Assembly (NCBI GenBank): GCA_022508245.1
Contig: JAFLVO010000001.1
Span: 434,001 to 498,000 of the forward strand
Source: Clostridiales bacterium
GTDB taxonomy: Bacteria; Bacillota; Clostridia; Christensenellales; Borkfalkiaceae
Length of the DNA: 64,000 bases
Reading direction: 5' to 3'
A program made the position numbers and the translations under genes. Shown piece by piece: positions 1 through 7,030 of the stretch; positions within the stretch are counted from its first letter, which is position 1; the number at the start of each line of letters is the position of its first letter. The notes under the pieces were generated by a model, which saw only the letters and a list, made by a program, of their open reading frames with translations, was not told where the DNA came from and made no database searches.

Positions 1-401
1 TATCCGAAAATATTATTTGCTATGTCGGCGCGGTGAAATACACAGAACTCATAGCAAAGCAGAGCAAGCGCCGCGCCGTGCGAATATCCCACAATTACAA
101 TTCCTTTCACTTTTTTATTGCAAATCGGACCTTTAAGATATTCTCTCGCAGATTTCCAAACACGCAAAAATCCGCGGTGGACGTGCCACGTGTTTTCCAT
201 ATCATTATAAGCTTTTGAGGGGAAATCAAAATTATTTCGCCAGTCGACAATTCCGTTGCTGTGCTCGAAAAAGATATACAGAACGTTCCCTCTTACCTCA
301 GAAAAGAAAGATGCATCGGTTTTTGGTAGCGTTGTATATTTTACGTTCAGCACCTGATTGAACAAACTTAATAAATTATCCCGCAATTTTACGCTCCTCA
401 T
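1..401 (-). CDS. Lipase (class 3-like), 5' part only, cut by the window edge
   Basis: The minus-strand frame is open from an ATG at 401 to the window edge, giving 133 residues without a stop. The central motif GYSHGAALAL matches the nucleophile elbow G-x-S-x-G of class 3 (fungal-type, Mbeg1-like) lipases, and the upstream HRGFLRVW segment resembles the conserved strand and helix ahead of the elbow in that family. There is no signal peptide, so it would be cytosolic or a phage- or conflict-associated lipase. The C-terminal catalytic Asp and His lie outside the window. A terminator at 457-489 separates it from the next minus-strand gene, so it should have its own promoter in 402-456, where I see no clear consensus. 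The motif is seen directly; the function is inferred from family resemblance. Confidence 0.7.
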   Translation of the reverse strand, partial: MRSVKLRDNLLSLFNQVLNVKYTTLPKTDASFFSEVRGNVLYIFFEHSNGIVDWRNNFDFPSKAYNDMENTWHVHRGFLRVWKSAREYLKGPICNKKVKGIVIVGYSHGAALALLCYEFCVFHRADIANNIFG

Positions 402-456
402 GTACTACTAATGTAACATTATACTCATTGAAACTCTGTTTTTGTGCAAAATTAAC

Positions 457-489
457 CCCCGAACCGAAATACTTTCGATTCGGGGGCTA
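457..489 (-). terminator. Intrinsic terminator behind the zinc-ribbon membrane protein gene
   Basis: CCCCCGAA and TTCGGGGG arms form a strong GC hairpin. On the minus strand it is followed by TTAATTTT. It ends the transcript of the gene at 508-981. Confidence 0.7.
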
Positions 490-507
490 AAGTTTATTGG
501 AGAAAAC

Positions 508-981
508 TTATTTTGTAATTTTTAATGTTGCTTTTAAGTATTTATCAACTTTTACATTGGCTTCGGGTTGGGTTTTAGCGTCTACTTTATGTTCGAATGC
601 CGACGTGTTGCCGCAATGGGGGCAGGTAATAGTGCAAGTGTAAAAAAACGTATAACCTTTGAATTCGTGAGTGGACGAGTTATAATTTTCTTTGTACTGT
701 TCGCATACGTAAGTATAATTAACGCTCTTGTCACTATCACCCATAAACTTTTCGCATTCTGGGCATATTGCATTCAGCGTTTGCTTTCCGCTTAAGTAAG
801 CAAAATAGAAACAGCCTAATCCAATCAGCGCTACGACGCCTCCGGCTATGGCTAAATCATTATTAGTAACAGCACCGCCTATAATCAGCAATATGACCCC
901 GACAACAACAGCAATTAGTCCGATTATTGATGGAATCATTGCAGCTTTTAGTGCCAACTTAAATCTTTTTACGCCTTTCAT
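508..981 (-). CDS. Small membrane protein with C-terminal zinc ribbon
   Basis: This is a 157-aa protein of no recognised family. I chose the ATG at 981 because GAGGAG lies just upstream; a longer frame opening at 1041 would run through the promoter. An N-terminal basic stretch (MKGVKRFK) is followed by two hydrophobic segments at about residues 13-35 and 42-66 that should span the membrane. The soluble remainder carries two CxxC pairs (CPECEKF and, about 48 residues on, CPHCGN), a likely zinc ribbon on the cytoplasmic face. It is divergent from the XRE regulator at 1075, and its promoter spacer holds a palindrome, so that regulator probably controls it. The role is unknown. Confidence 0.75.
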   Translation of the reverse strand: MKGVKRFKLALKAAMIPSIIGLIAVVVGVILLIIGGAVTNNDLAIAGGVVALIGLGCFYFAYLSGKQTLNAICPECEKFMGDSDKSVNYTYVCEQYKENYNSSTHEFKGYTFFYTCTITCPHCGNTSAFEHKVDAKTQPEANVKVDKYLKATLKITK

Positions 982-1012
982 TTTTATCTCCTCGTATAAA
1001 TTTATTGACCTA

Positions 1013-1041
1013 ATTATACAAGAAGATTTCTTCTTTGTCAA
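1013..1041 (-). promoter_or_regulatory. Consensus sigma-A promoter of the zinc-ribbon gene
   Basis: On the minus strand TTGACA (1041-1036) and TATAAT (1018-1013) are separated by exactly 17 bp. The palindrome at 1021-1034 lies wholly in the spacer, so a bound repressor would block RNA polymerase. Confidence 0.8.
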
Positions 1042-1063
1042 ACATTTTAAGAAGATTTCTTCT
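1021..1063. promoter_or_regulatory. Two identical palindromic operators, AGAAGATTTCTTCT
   Basis: The 14-bp sequence AGAAGATTTCTTCT (arms AGAAGA/TCTTCT) occurs at 1021-1034 and again at 1050-1063, 29 bp apart start to start, close to three helical turns. One copy is in the spacer of the leftward promoter; the other abuts the likely -10 region of the rightward XRE gene. Both dyads are seen directly. That the adjacent XRE protein binds them is inference from position. Confidence 0.75.
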
Positions 1064-1074
1064 AAAATATTTGT

Positions 1075-1287
1075 ATGGCAAGTATAGGTGGAAAAATTAA
1101 AGAATTACGGATTGAAAAGGGGCTTTCACAAATGCAATTAGGCAAACTCATAGGGGTAAGTCAAAAAGCTGTTGATTATTGGGAGCGTTCGGTTAATGAA
1201 CCAAAAGCAAGTTATATTATAGCTCTTGTAAAGGTTTTTGACGTATCCTTTGACGAATTTTTCGAAAATATAGGAATTGATAATTAA
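1075..1287 (+). CDS. XRE-family HTH transcriptional regulator
   Basis: This 70-aa protein is almost entirely a helix-turn-helix domain of the phage Cro/CI type: the IKELRIEKGLSQMQLGKLIG segment, then VSQKAVDYWERS as recognition helix. It lacks a sensing or dimerisation domain beyond a short acidic tail. It is divergent from the zinc-ribbon membrane protein, with two identical palindromes between them, so it is probably an autoregulated repressor of that pair. No Shine-Dalgarno precedes the ATG, and a TAAAAT box ends only 6 nt upstream, so the transcript may be leaderless. The pair resembles the XRE/membrane-protein pair at 14520-15372. Confidence 0.85.
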   Translation: MASIGGKIKELRIEKGLSQMQLGKLIGVSQKAVDYWERSVNEPKASYIIALVKVFDVSFDEFFENIGIDN

Positions 1288-1302
1288 CAAAGAGAGAGGA
1301 GG

Positions 1303-1469
1303 TGGATTTTGCCGAAAGCCCTAAAGGGGACTTCTCGGCAAACCTTCACTTTGTTCAGTCGAACGGTATAGCTTCAGCTTATACCACCTCCGCACACACA
1401 GCAAAAGGCACTGACAATTAAGTCAGTGCCTTTTGCTGGTGGAGCAATGATAACCTAAAACGAATTTTA
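1303..1469. repeat. Structured intergenic repeat, copy A
   Basis: Copy A runs from GGAGGTGG to the end of a 34-bp motif. It contains an outer pair GGAGGTGG/CCACCTCC, an inner stem TTGCCGA/TCGGCAA, a stem-loop around GGTATAGCT/AGCTTATACC, then a perfect 15-bp hairpin with arms 1401-1415 and 1422-1436. The terminal motif TGGTGGAGCAATGA-N4-CTAAAACGAATTTTA lies at 1437-1469. Its last bases supply the stop codon of the minus-strand gene at 1467. Copy B (2005-2176) shares the start, the hairpin arms and the motif, while the interior differs. Confidence 0.75.
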
Positions 1470-1940
1470 ATCAGGTAAGCAATTATTTTTGTTAAAAAAA
1501 TTAATTACCCAATTTCTACAATATTCTAAGCCTTTATCCTTGTAAATTGCACCGATAACTGCCTCTATATAAAAATCGTGTTGTGGGTGAGGTAACTGTT
1601 TTTCAAGTGGCGCTTCTGTAAAAATATATGTATCATTATAAGCATATTTATATATACCATATTTATTGCACAATTTAAATAACGTATTATTATCTTCCAT
1701 TTTTTGCTTTTTATTTGTGATTTCAGCTTTATTAGACCCTTTATTATACAAACTCTCAGTTAATATGAGTTTCAATACAGTATCACCCAATGTCGCTAAA
1801 CTTTCATCTGCGTATTCTTGTTTTTTATCGTCTAATGGCTTGCAATACATTGCCTTTTTTAGCCATAATAAGTCTGTGATTTCATAGTCAATTTTTTTGG
1901 CTAATTCGTGCATTTTTTCCACTATTATTTTGTCATCCAT
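1467..1940 (-). CDS. Stand-alone RNase III-domain protein (Mini-III-like)
   Basis: The 157-aa protein has the RNase III endonuclease fold signatures: DESLATLGDTVL at 45-56 (compare ERLEFLGDAVL), an ITNKKQKMEDNNTLF segment at 74-88, and IEAVIGAIYKDKG at 125-137. There is no double-stranded-RNA-binding domain, as in Mini-III. E46 and D53 of the first motif and E126 of the last are present. The second Glu of the first motif is Ala49, and the Asp normally three residues before E126 is four before (D122), so the metal site is atypical. It sits alone between repeat copies A and B in a defence-like region. It could be an RNA-cleaving effector or a divergent housekeeping enzyme; I infer the former from context only. 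Confidence 0.65.
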   Translation of the reverse strand: MDDKIIVEKMHELAKKIDYEITDLLWLKKAMYCKPLDDKKQEYADESLATLGDTVLKLILTESLYNKGSNKAEITNKKQKMEDNNTLFKLCNKYGIYKYAYNDTYIFTEAPLEKQLPHPQHDFYIEAVIGAIYKDKGLEYCRNWVINFFNKNNCLPD

Positions 1941-1970
1941 AAAAACACCAAAAGTTAATCTTTTATTTAA

Positions 1971-1999
1971 ATTATATCATAGCGATAATGAAAAAGCAA
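1971..1999 (-). promoter_or_regulatory. Promoter of the RNase III-like gene
   Basis: On the minus strand TTGCTT (1999-1994) is followed after 17 bp by TATAAT (1976-1971), leaving a leader of about 27 nt. Confidence 0.6.
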
Positions 2000-2004
2000 T
2001 GGAT

Positions 2005-2176
2005 GAGGTGGATATTGCCGTTTCCGCAAGCGGAGCCTCGGCAAAGCGTCGCGCCGTAAAGGCGCTCGCGCGAACCGTGGTTCGCAATCCTAACGACCGT
2101 ACACACAGCAAAAGGCACTGACATTTAGTCAGTGCCTTTTGCTGGTGGAGCAGTGAAAAACTAAATCGAACTTTTA
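2005..2176. repeat. Structured intergenic repeat, copy B
   Basis: It begins GAGGTGGATATTGCCG like copy A. The TTGCCG/CGGCAA stem is kept but encloses a different hairpin (TCCGCAAGCGGA). Further stems are GCGCC/GGCGC and CGAACC/GGTTCG. The same 15-bp terminator-like hairpin follows (arms 2108-2122 and 2128-2142), then TGGTGGAGCAGTGA-N4-CTAAATCGAACTTTTA at 2143-2176. Changes that keep the stems suggest selection on structure. The remaining 2177-2284 is AT-rich and carries the likely promoter and AAAGGA ribosome site of the next gene. Confidence 0.75.
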
Positions 2177-2284
2177 TCTATCAAAAATTTAATTTTAGGC
2201 ATTTGAATAAAAAAATTGTCAAAAGTTGTAACAATAGCTTCGTAAAAAACGTCTAAAATATAAAAATTTTAAAGGAAATTACTT

Positions 2285-2644
2285 ATGGAAAATAATTATT
2301 TTGAAATATTATTTAGTGATAATCAACAGGAAGATTTTAACTTCAACTCTCAATCGTTTTCTGCTAACGAGTCAAAAATTGATAAACTTATAGCTAAAAG
2401 TAAGAGTAAAATTTTTAAAATATCGGATGATATTTTAAAAAAAAATATATTAGAAGTAATTGATAAAATTGGCGAGATCTTTACACTTGACGAGAATAAT
2501 CCTTATTGCTTTATTGATGAAATAGAGTTTGGATTAAGTATAAATGTTGATGGAAAAGTTTCAATATTATCAGTTATTGAAGGTGGAGTCAGTACTGGAT
2601 CAACCTTTATACTAAAATTGAGGAGACGAAAAGATAATGTCTAA
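2285..2644 (+). CDS. Trypco-like (trypsin-co-occurring) domain protein
   Basis: This 119-aa protein has an acidic, helical N-terminal half and a beta-rich C-terminal segment at about 76-115 (IDEIEFGLSINVDGKVSI, then STFILKLRRRK). That order, a hydrophobic strand with E-x-G-L, an Asp-Gly-Lys turn, a gap, then a strand ending in a basic cluster, resembles the Trypco domains, small domains described beside proteases in bacterial conflict systems. An AAAGGA site precedes the ATG. Its last 8 nt overlap the metallopeptidase gene at 2637, so the two are translationally coupled. The Trypco assignment rests on my reading of the pattern, without a profile search. Inferred role: recognition or regulatory partner of the protease. 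Confidence 0.55.
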   Translation: MENNYFEILFSDNQQEDFNFNSQSFSANESKIDKLIAKSKSKIFKISDDILKKNILEVIDKIGEIFTLDENNPYCFIDEIEFGLSINVDGKVSILSVIEGGVSTGSTFILKLRRRKDNV

Positions 2645-3839
2645 TTCTGCAATTAATTTGCTGGCATATATTCAGCAAAAATTGAATGGAGATTTACCTG
2701 ATTGCGAATCAATCAAAGCTACGCATCTATCTATGTTAGACGAAATGGAATCTAAATGGGGGACTAAATTTGATAAATCAAACGTTATAGATCGTATAAA
2801 TCAAATGTATTCTGATTTACCCACAAAATTTCAGAATCCGCTTACATACAGTTTGTTAAAAGATATTATAAAAAACATCAAAGATACAGTAGAGAAAAAT
2901 AGTGAGGAACTATCTCTGAAGTTTAAAATTGAAAATAATTATTTTCCTATATTTGGCACTGTATCTATGGGGCAATTTTCAGCTCAAATTTGTTCACCGA
3001 AAAATTCAAATGACTCATTGATTATTTTTAGTGACGGACTTTTTGGCTTTGCAAACTTAATAAGTAAAGTTATTGCAAGCTGTTTGCCGTGTGTAAAAGA
3101 CAAAGACGGTGGATTATCCTATTCAACTGATAAAAATAATATCAAAAATAATATTAAACATGATAACTTACTTATTGTAAGATTTATCGACCTTATGTTT
3201 GCATATATGATGCGTGAAGATCCCCATCGTGCACAGCAATATTTAATTGACAAAGAGCACCTTTATTTGTCTGAATTAATACGTGATTCGTTTGAAATTT
3301 TTGTTGCTGCACACGAGTATGCTCATTATGCGTTAGGGCATCTGTCCGATTCCACTTCTGAAAAACTATTTGATTTCAGTTCTGAAAAAATTGAAGCCAT
3401 TTCTTATAAATGGAAGCAAGAGTTTGAAGCAGACGAATTGGGGGCATATCTAACGGTGTTATATATGGGTAGTAGGGGAATAGATACATTTTTGAGTGGA
3501 TTAGGAATCTGGGTATGTTTAAGCGTAATTGAAGTTATTGAAAAGTTAAAGGCTACATATGAAGATAAGGATTTGGATTTGGTAAATTTTTCAACAACTC
3601 ATCCTCCAATATCTTTACGAAAGGAGTTTTTGATAAAACATTATTCGGAAATTCAGGCAGCTAAAAAATTTTTTGATTCCATAGATTACGTTTTTAATAT
3701 TTTATGGAATTGCTTTTATAAGTTTTTTGACTTTATAAAAGAGTTGCAACAGAAAACAAAATTAGATATTAGTGATTTAAATTTTGAAACTATTCAACAC
3801 TTGCTTTACAAAATAGATTTTACAAGTACTATCAATTAG
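2637..3839 (+). CDS. M48-like zinc metallopeptidase, partner of the Trypco-like protein
   Basis: In this 400-aa cytosolic protein, HEYAH at 226-230 is the zinc-binding HExxH helix. The QEFEADELGAYL segment at 261-272 provides the third ligand (E264) and conserved Asp of the E-x-x-x-D helix, and THPPISLR at 321-328 matches the HPxxxxR element of M48 peptidases. The 200-residue N-terminal part is not recognisable and may sense a trigger. No signal peptide or membrane segment is evident, unlike housekeeping HtpX. It follows and overlaps a Trypco-like gene, and repeat copies B and C flank the pair, as expected of a mobile conflict module. Peptidase activity is well supported; the defence role is inference. 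Confidence 0.75.
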   Translation: MSNSAINLLAYIQQKLNGDLPDCESIKATHLSMLDEMESKWGTKFDKSNVIDRINQMYSDLPTKFQNPLTYSLLKDIIKNIKDTVEKNSEELSLKFKIENNYFPIFGTVSMGQFSAQICSPKNSNDSLIIFSDGLFGFANLISKVIASCLPCVKDKDGGLSYSTDKNNIKNNIKHDNLLIVRFIDLMFAYMMREDPHRAQQYLIDKEHLYLSELIRDSFEIFVAAHEYAHYALGHLSDSTSEKLFDFSSEKIEAISYKWKQEFEADELGAYLTVLYMGSRGIDTFLSGLGIWVCLSVIEVIEKLKATYEDKDLDLVNFSTTHPPISLRKEFLIKHYSEIQAAKKFFDSIDYVFNILWNCFYKFFDFIKELQQKTKLDISDLNFETIQHLLYKIDFTSTIN

Positions 3840-3909
3840 CTTTATTTAACTAAAGAAAGTCAAATAGTAAGTCATTAGTTATGATTTTGTCGCTGAATTT
3901 AAAATAACA

Positions 3910-3976
3910 AAAAAGGACAGGTACAAAACCTGTCCTTTTTCGTGGTGGAGCAGTGAATATCTAAATCGAACTTTTA
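3910..3976. repeat. Terminator plus 34-bp motif, copy C
   Basis: A 13-bp hairpin (AAAAAGGACAGGT at 3910-3922, ACCTGTCCTTTTT at 3928-3940) can terminate transcription from both sides. The motif TGGTGGAGCAGTGA-N4-CTAAATCGAACTTTTA follows at 3943-3976 with the same 18-nt internal spacing as copies A and B. The hairpin sequence differs from A and B, so the motif rather than the hairpin is what is conserved. The stop codon of the minus-strand gene is at 3974-3976, inside the motif. Confidence 0.75.
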
Positions 3977-4741
3977 ACTGAATTTTTGTAGTGATTTATA
4001 AATAAGAAGTAAAAATTTTCGATTTAATTCAGTATAGCTTGTAAAAGCAAATCGTTTATAGTTTTGTGCGGATAAAGCCATTAATTCGAAATAGTCTTTA
4101 AAAGATATTAAGTTCGCAACATTTCTTTTTAAAGTTAAATGAAACCCCTGCGTACAATTTTTAGGAATAAAATATAATGCAATGCGATTTGTTATAGGAA
4201 TTACTTTCTTTGACTTATTTTGTAAAGCATCGCAAAAACAATCTGTAACAAAGAAGTTTGGCTCATTCTGTTTTAATAAGTATATATTATATTCATTTAT
4301 TATTGCATTTATAGCTATAACAGTTAAATTTTTATTGTACATTTTTCGCAAAGCTAAATCATTAAAATCATTAGTATTATTTATTTTGTTTAATTTAGAT
4401 ATTTCTTCTTGTTGAAATTCCTTTTGATAGGGAGTTCTCAAAGCCTGATAATATAAATAAGCTATTAGTTTATGTAAATCTTCTCCTATGGGTAAAATTT
4501 CAGTTTCAGCAATCGTCCTTATAATATCTAAACCAATATCTTCTATCGCTTTCAAGTCTTTCTCAATTTGGTCGTCGGGATAATCAATATTTTCAAAATG
4601 ATATAGGTCATTCTCTACTGCAATATTATTTATCGTGTTTTGTCTGGGCAAAAACTTATCCTTAATAATATCATAAATTAGTATGCCATTATCGCCACAA
4701 AAGTTTTTTATAAATTCCTTTTGAATATAATGATTTTTCAT
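3974..4741 (-). CDS. DUF4238-family protein
   Basis: This 255-aa protein starts KNHYIQKEFIKNFCG, the HYI(P/Q)xxFLxxF opening typical of DUF4238. It continues with the family's NDLYHFEN-like segment near residue 45 and the FFVTDCFCDAL region near residue 163, corresponding to the usual F-x-T-S-D-x-P element. There are no membrane segments. DUF4238 proteins have no established activity but recur in defence-rich and mobile regions. The gene is isolated, convergent with the metallopeptidase gene and divergent from the AIPR gene, and its stop codon lies in the 34-bp repeat, as for the RNase III-like gene. Confidence 0.65.
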   Translation of the reverse strand: MKNHYIQKEFIKNFCGDNGILIYDIIKDKFLPRQNTINNIAVENDLYHFENIDYPDDQIEKDLKAIEDIGLDIIRTIAETEILPIGEDLHKLIAYLYYQALRTPYQKEFQQEEISKLNKINNTNDFNDLALRKMYNKNLTVIAINAIINEYNIYLLKQNEPNFFVTDCFCDALQNKSKKVIPITNRIALYFIPKNCTQGFHLTLKRNVANLISFKDYFELMALSAQNYKRFAFTSYTELNRKFLLLIYKSLQKFS

Positions 4742-4845
4742 TGGCTTTCCTACAATTATCTTTTACTATCATTATAAACAAAATGAACTTCAATAAAACG
4801 AATTAAAAGAACAACACGCTTACTTTTTATATATAGCTCTTTATC

Positions 4846-4874
4846 TTTACAAACTTGTTCTTTTATGATATATT
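4846..4874 (+). promoter_or_regulatory. Promoter of the AIPR gene
   Basis: TTTACA (4846-4851) and TATATT (4869-4874) are 17 bp apart, upstream of a GAGGG ribosome site at 4895-4899. Confidence 0.55.
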
Positions 4875-4905
4875 ATTTAAAAATAATATTTTACGAGGGC
4901 GAAAA

Positions 4906-6645
4906 ATGGTTTATTCTGAACAAAATATTGACGAATTTATTTTTAGTGATGGCGTAAATATTCCCCCTACCGAAGTAGGCAAAAGATTTTTAGATTTTTT
5001 ATTGCTTAAATTGTTTAATCGTACCGAAGAAGAATTAAACGATAATGATTTAGAGGACGGGGTACTTTATCCTGACGGAGCAAAAGATTACGGTATTGAT
5101 GCTTGTTTTATTGATGCCAACACGCTTTATATAATTCAAGGAAAATATAGAACAGAGCATAATTATACGAATGCCTATCAGTTCCTTGAAAGAATTAAAG
5201 ATTTTTTTGATTTGACAGATGCTAAACAGCTTCGGCAGGTTTTAGTGCCTGTCTATAATGCTGTTCATTCAGATGAAATAACGCAAATCAAAATCTATTA
5301 TTTAACGAACAATGACATTACTTATGAAAGACGAAGTTATAGCTACGAAGATAAATGTATTGACAAAGAGAGCTATATAAGCAATAAAGTCAATAAAGAT
5401 ATTTCATTAAAAATTTACGGTACTGAAAGTTTTGCAACCATTAAGACAGGCATATTGTTAGATTTGCCGCCCGAGGTTAAAACTGCAACGGCAGGGTTGG
5501 TACTTGAAAATTATTTTGAAAATAGAGATAAAACATCTATTGTCGCCGAAATTTCATTGAAAAGTTTAGCAAGTTTAGTTGATAAGCACCATAAATATAT
5601 ATTCTTTTCAAATATTCGTGATTATAAAGGTCTTAACGCAATAAACAAAAAAATAAAAGAAACCTATGAACTGCATCCAAAGGACTTTTGGTATTTTAAT
5701 AACGGAATTACTTTGGTTTGTAAAGAATACAATTTAAAACAATCCTATTTAACTATTACCGCTCCTCAAATTGTCAATGGTTGTCAAACCGCATCTACTA
5801 TTCGTGAATGCTGGCGCAAGCAAAGTGAAGATGAGCGTAACAATAATCAAGGCACTATTTTAATAAAAATCATTAAAGATTTAAAAGAAGAAAAGAGAAA
5901 GGACATAACAAGATACACGAATAGTCAAACGGCTGTTACAGGTAAAGATTTCTTTGCACTTGAAGGTTTCCACAAAGAATTGCAAAATAGCTTTAAAGAA
6001 TATGGTTACTTCTATGAAATTCAGACTAACAGTGCAAAGAATAAAACAAAAAACTATCCAGGCAATATAAACTACGCCCACCTGTTCGATAAAAAGTTTG
6101 AAAAAAGCAATTCATTTACGGCAAAAGAAATTACGCAAATATTTGTAGCGGCAATTTTGGAGCATCCAGGCAAAGCCAAAGGTGTAGGTGATTTTATGCC
6201 TGGCGGTTCACAATATGACCAAGTCTATAATCAAGATACACCTACCGACCCGAGATTTTATATTTTACCTTATGGTATTTGGTATTATTTCAAAAATATT
6301 TATAACTATAATAAAAATAAGATTGATAAAGATAGGTGGAAGGCATCGCTCCTCTTCATAACAAAAATTTTCTTTGATTGTATCAGCAAAGTTTATTTTA
6401 ACAACAACGCCAACAAACTCACTATTGATTTTATAAATAAATGCGACGAAATAATAAAAAATAGAGCGGAATTTGATAAATTTGTTAGGATAACTTTCAA
6501 TGTAATAATAGATTTTTATAGAGATAGTCAAATCATAAGCATTATAGGCGACAATTTACCTAAATTCTTAAAAACAGCCGTAGAAGTGAACAAAGAAGTT
6601 GCAAGTATTCTTGTTCAAAAAATCAATTTTGCTTGCGAAGAATAA
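4906..6645 (+). CDS. AIPR-family (abortive infection phage resistance) protein
   Basis: I start this 579-aa protein at the ATG behind GAGGG; a longer frame would use a start inside the promoter. The N-terminal third has a restriction-endonuclease-like core: GID with D65, then a strand ending IIQGKYR, giving D...Q-x-K (Q78, K80) of the PD-(D/E)XK superfamily. The central part shows the AIPR signature: NIRDYKG, FWYFNNGIT near residue 261, and PQIVNGCQTAS near 287. AIPR proteins are linked to phage abortive infection. The gene stands alone behind its own promoter in the island. Family assignment is firm; nuclease activity is inferred. Confidence 0.85.
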   Translation: MVYSEQNIDEFIFSDGVNIPPTEVGKRFLDFLLLKLFNRTEEELNDNDLEDGVLYPDGAKDYGIDACFIDANTLYIIQGKYRTEHNYTNAYQFLERIKDFFDLTDAKQLRQVLVPVYNAVHSDEITQIKIYYLTNNDITYERRSYSYEDKCIDKESYISNKVNKDISLKIYGTESFATIKTGILLDLPPEVKTATAGLVLENYFENRDKTSIVAEISLKSLASLVDKHHKYIFFSNIRDYKGLNAINKKIKETYELHPKDFWYFNNGITLVCKEYNLKQSYLTITAPQIVNGCQTASTIRECWRKQSEDERNNNQGTILIKIIKDLKEEKRKDITRYTNSQTAVTGKDFFALEGFHKELQNSFKEYGYFYEIQTNSAKNKTKNYPGNINYAHLFDKKFEKSNSFTAKEITQIFVAAILEHPGKAKGVGDFMPGGSQYDQVYNQDTPTDPRFYILPYGIWYYFKNIYNYNKNKIDKDRWKASLLFITKIFFDCISKVYFNNNANKLTIDFINKCDEIIKNRAEFDKFVRITFNVIIDFYRDSQIISIIGDNLPKFLKTAVEVNKEVASILVQKINFACEE

Positions 6646-6761
6646 TCAATTTGGCATTTAGGCGTGTGCTTGTCTTGATACAAGCGGCGGCTCGCTAACG
6701 CTCGCCGCCGAGACAAGCACACGCCTATAAACCGAACTTCACAAACAAAAGAAAATAAACA

Positions 6762-6830
6762 AGCCGACACGGAGCGGGCGTACGCCGCTGAACCGCTTGG
6801 CGTATCGCCCCGCTATTCCGTGCGGCGGCT
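6762..6830. other. Large stepped hairpin, left flank of the Rep element
   Basis: Nested stems AGCCG/CGGCT, CACGGA/TCCGTG, AGCGGG/CCCGCT and TACGCC/GGCGTA form a stepped stem of about 25 bp, followed by TTTTATTTTT. It could be a terminator, or a single- or double-strand origin of the rolling-circle-type element. Confidence 0.5.
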
Positions 6831-7030
6831 TTTTATTTTTACTTTCATTATTGCTTTGGTTTCAATGTTTATACTTTCACCAATTATCGACGGTATTTCC
6901 GTAAAGTTGTCTTAATTTTTGCTTTAACGGCATAGTATTATTTTAACAGCCGCAGGTTGCGGTTAGAAAAAGGCGTATAGCAAAAACGACAAGCCGAGAT
7001 TTCCGCATAGGAACAGTGGTTGCGTTTTAT

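Noticed and set aside
33-218. Plus-strand frame of 61 codons at the left edge
   Set aside because: The opposite strand encodes the lipase with its GYSHGAAL motif; this frame has no ribosome site.
1437-2176. The 34-bp motif as a tRNA 3' end (minus strand ...GTTCGATTT...TGCTCCACCA)
   Set aside because: It has a CCA-like end and a T-loop-like GTTCGA, but the distance between them is about 7 nt too long for a T-arm and acceptor stem, and no T-stem pairs. I keep it as a repeat only.
1303-3976. CRISPR array
   Set aside because: Only three motif copies with spacings of hundreds to thousands of bases holding genes; no regular spacers and no cas genes anywhere in the window.
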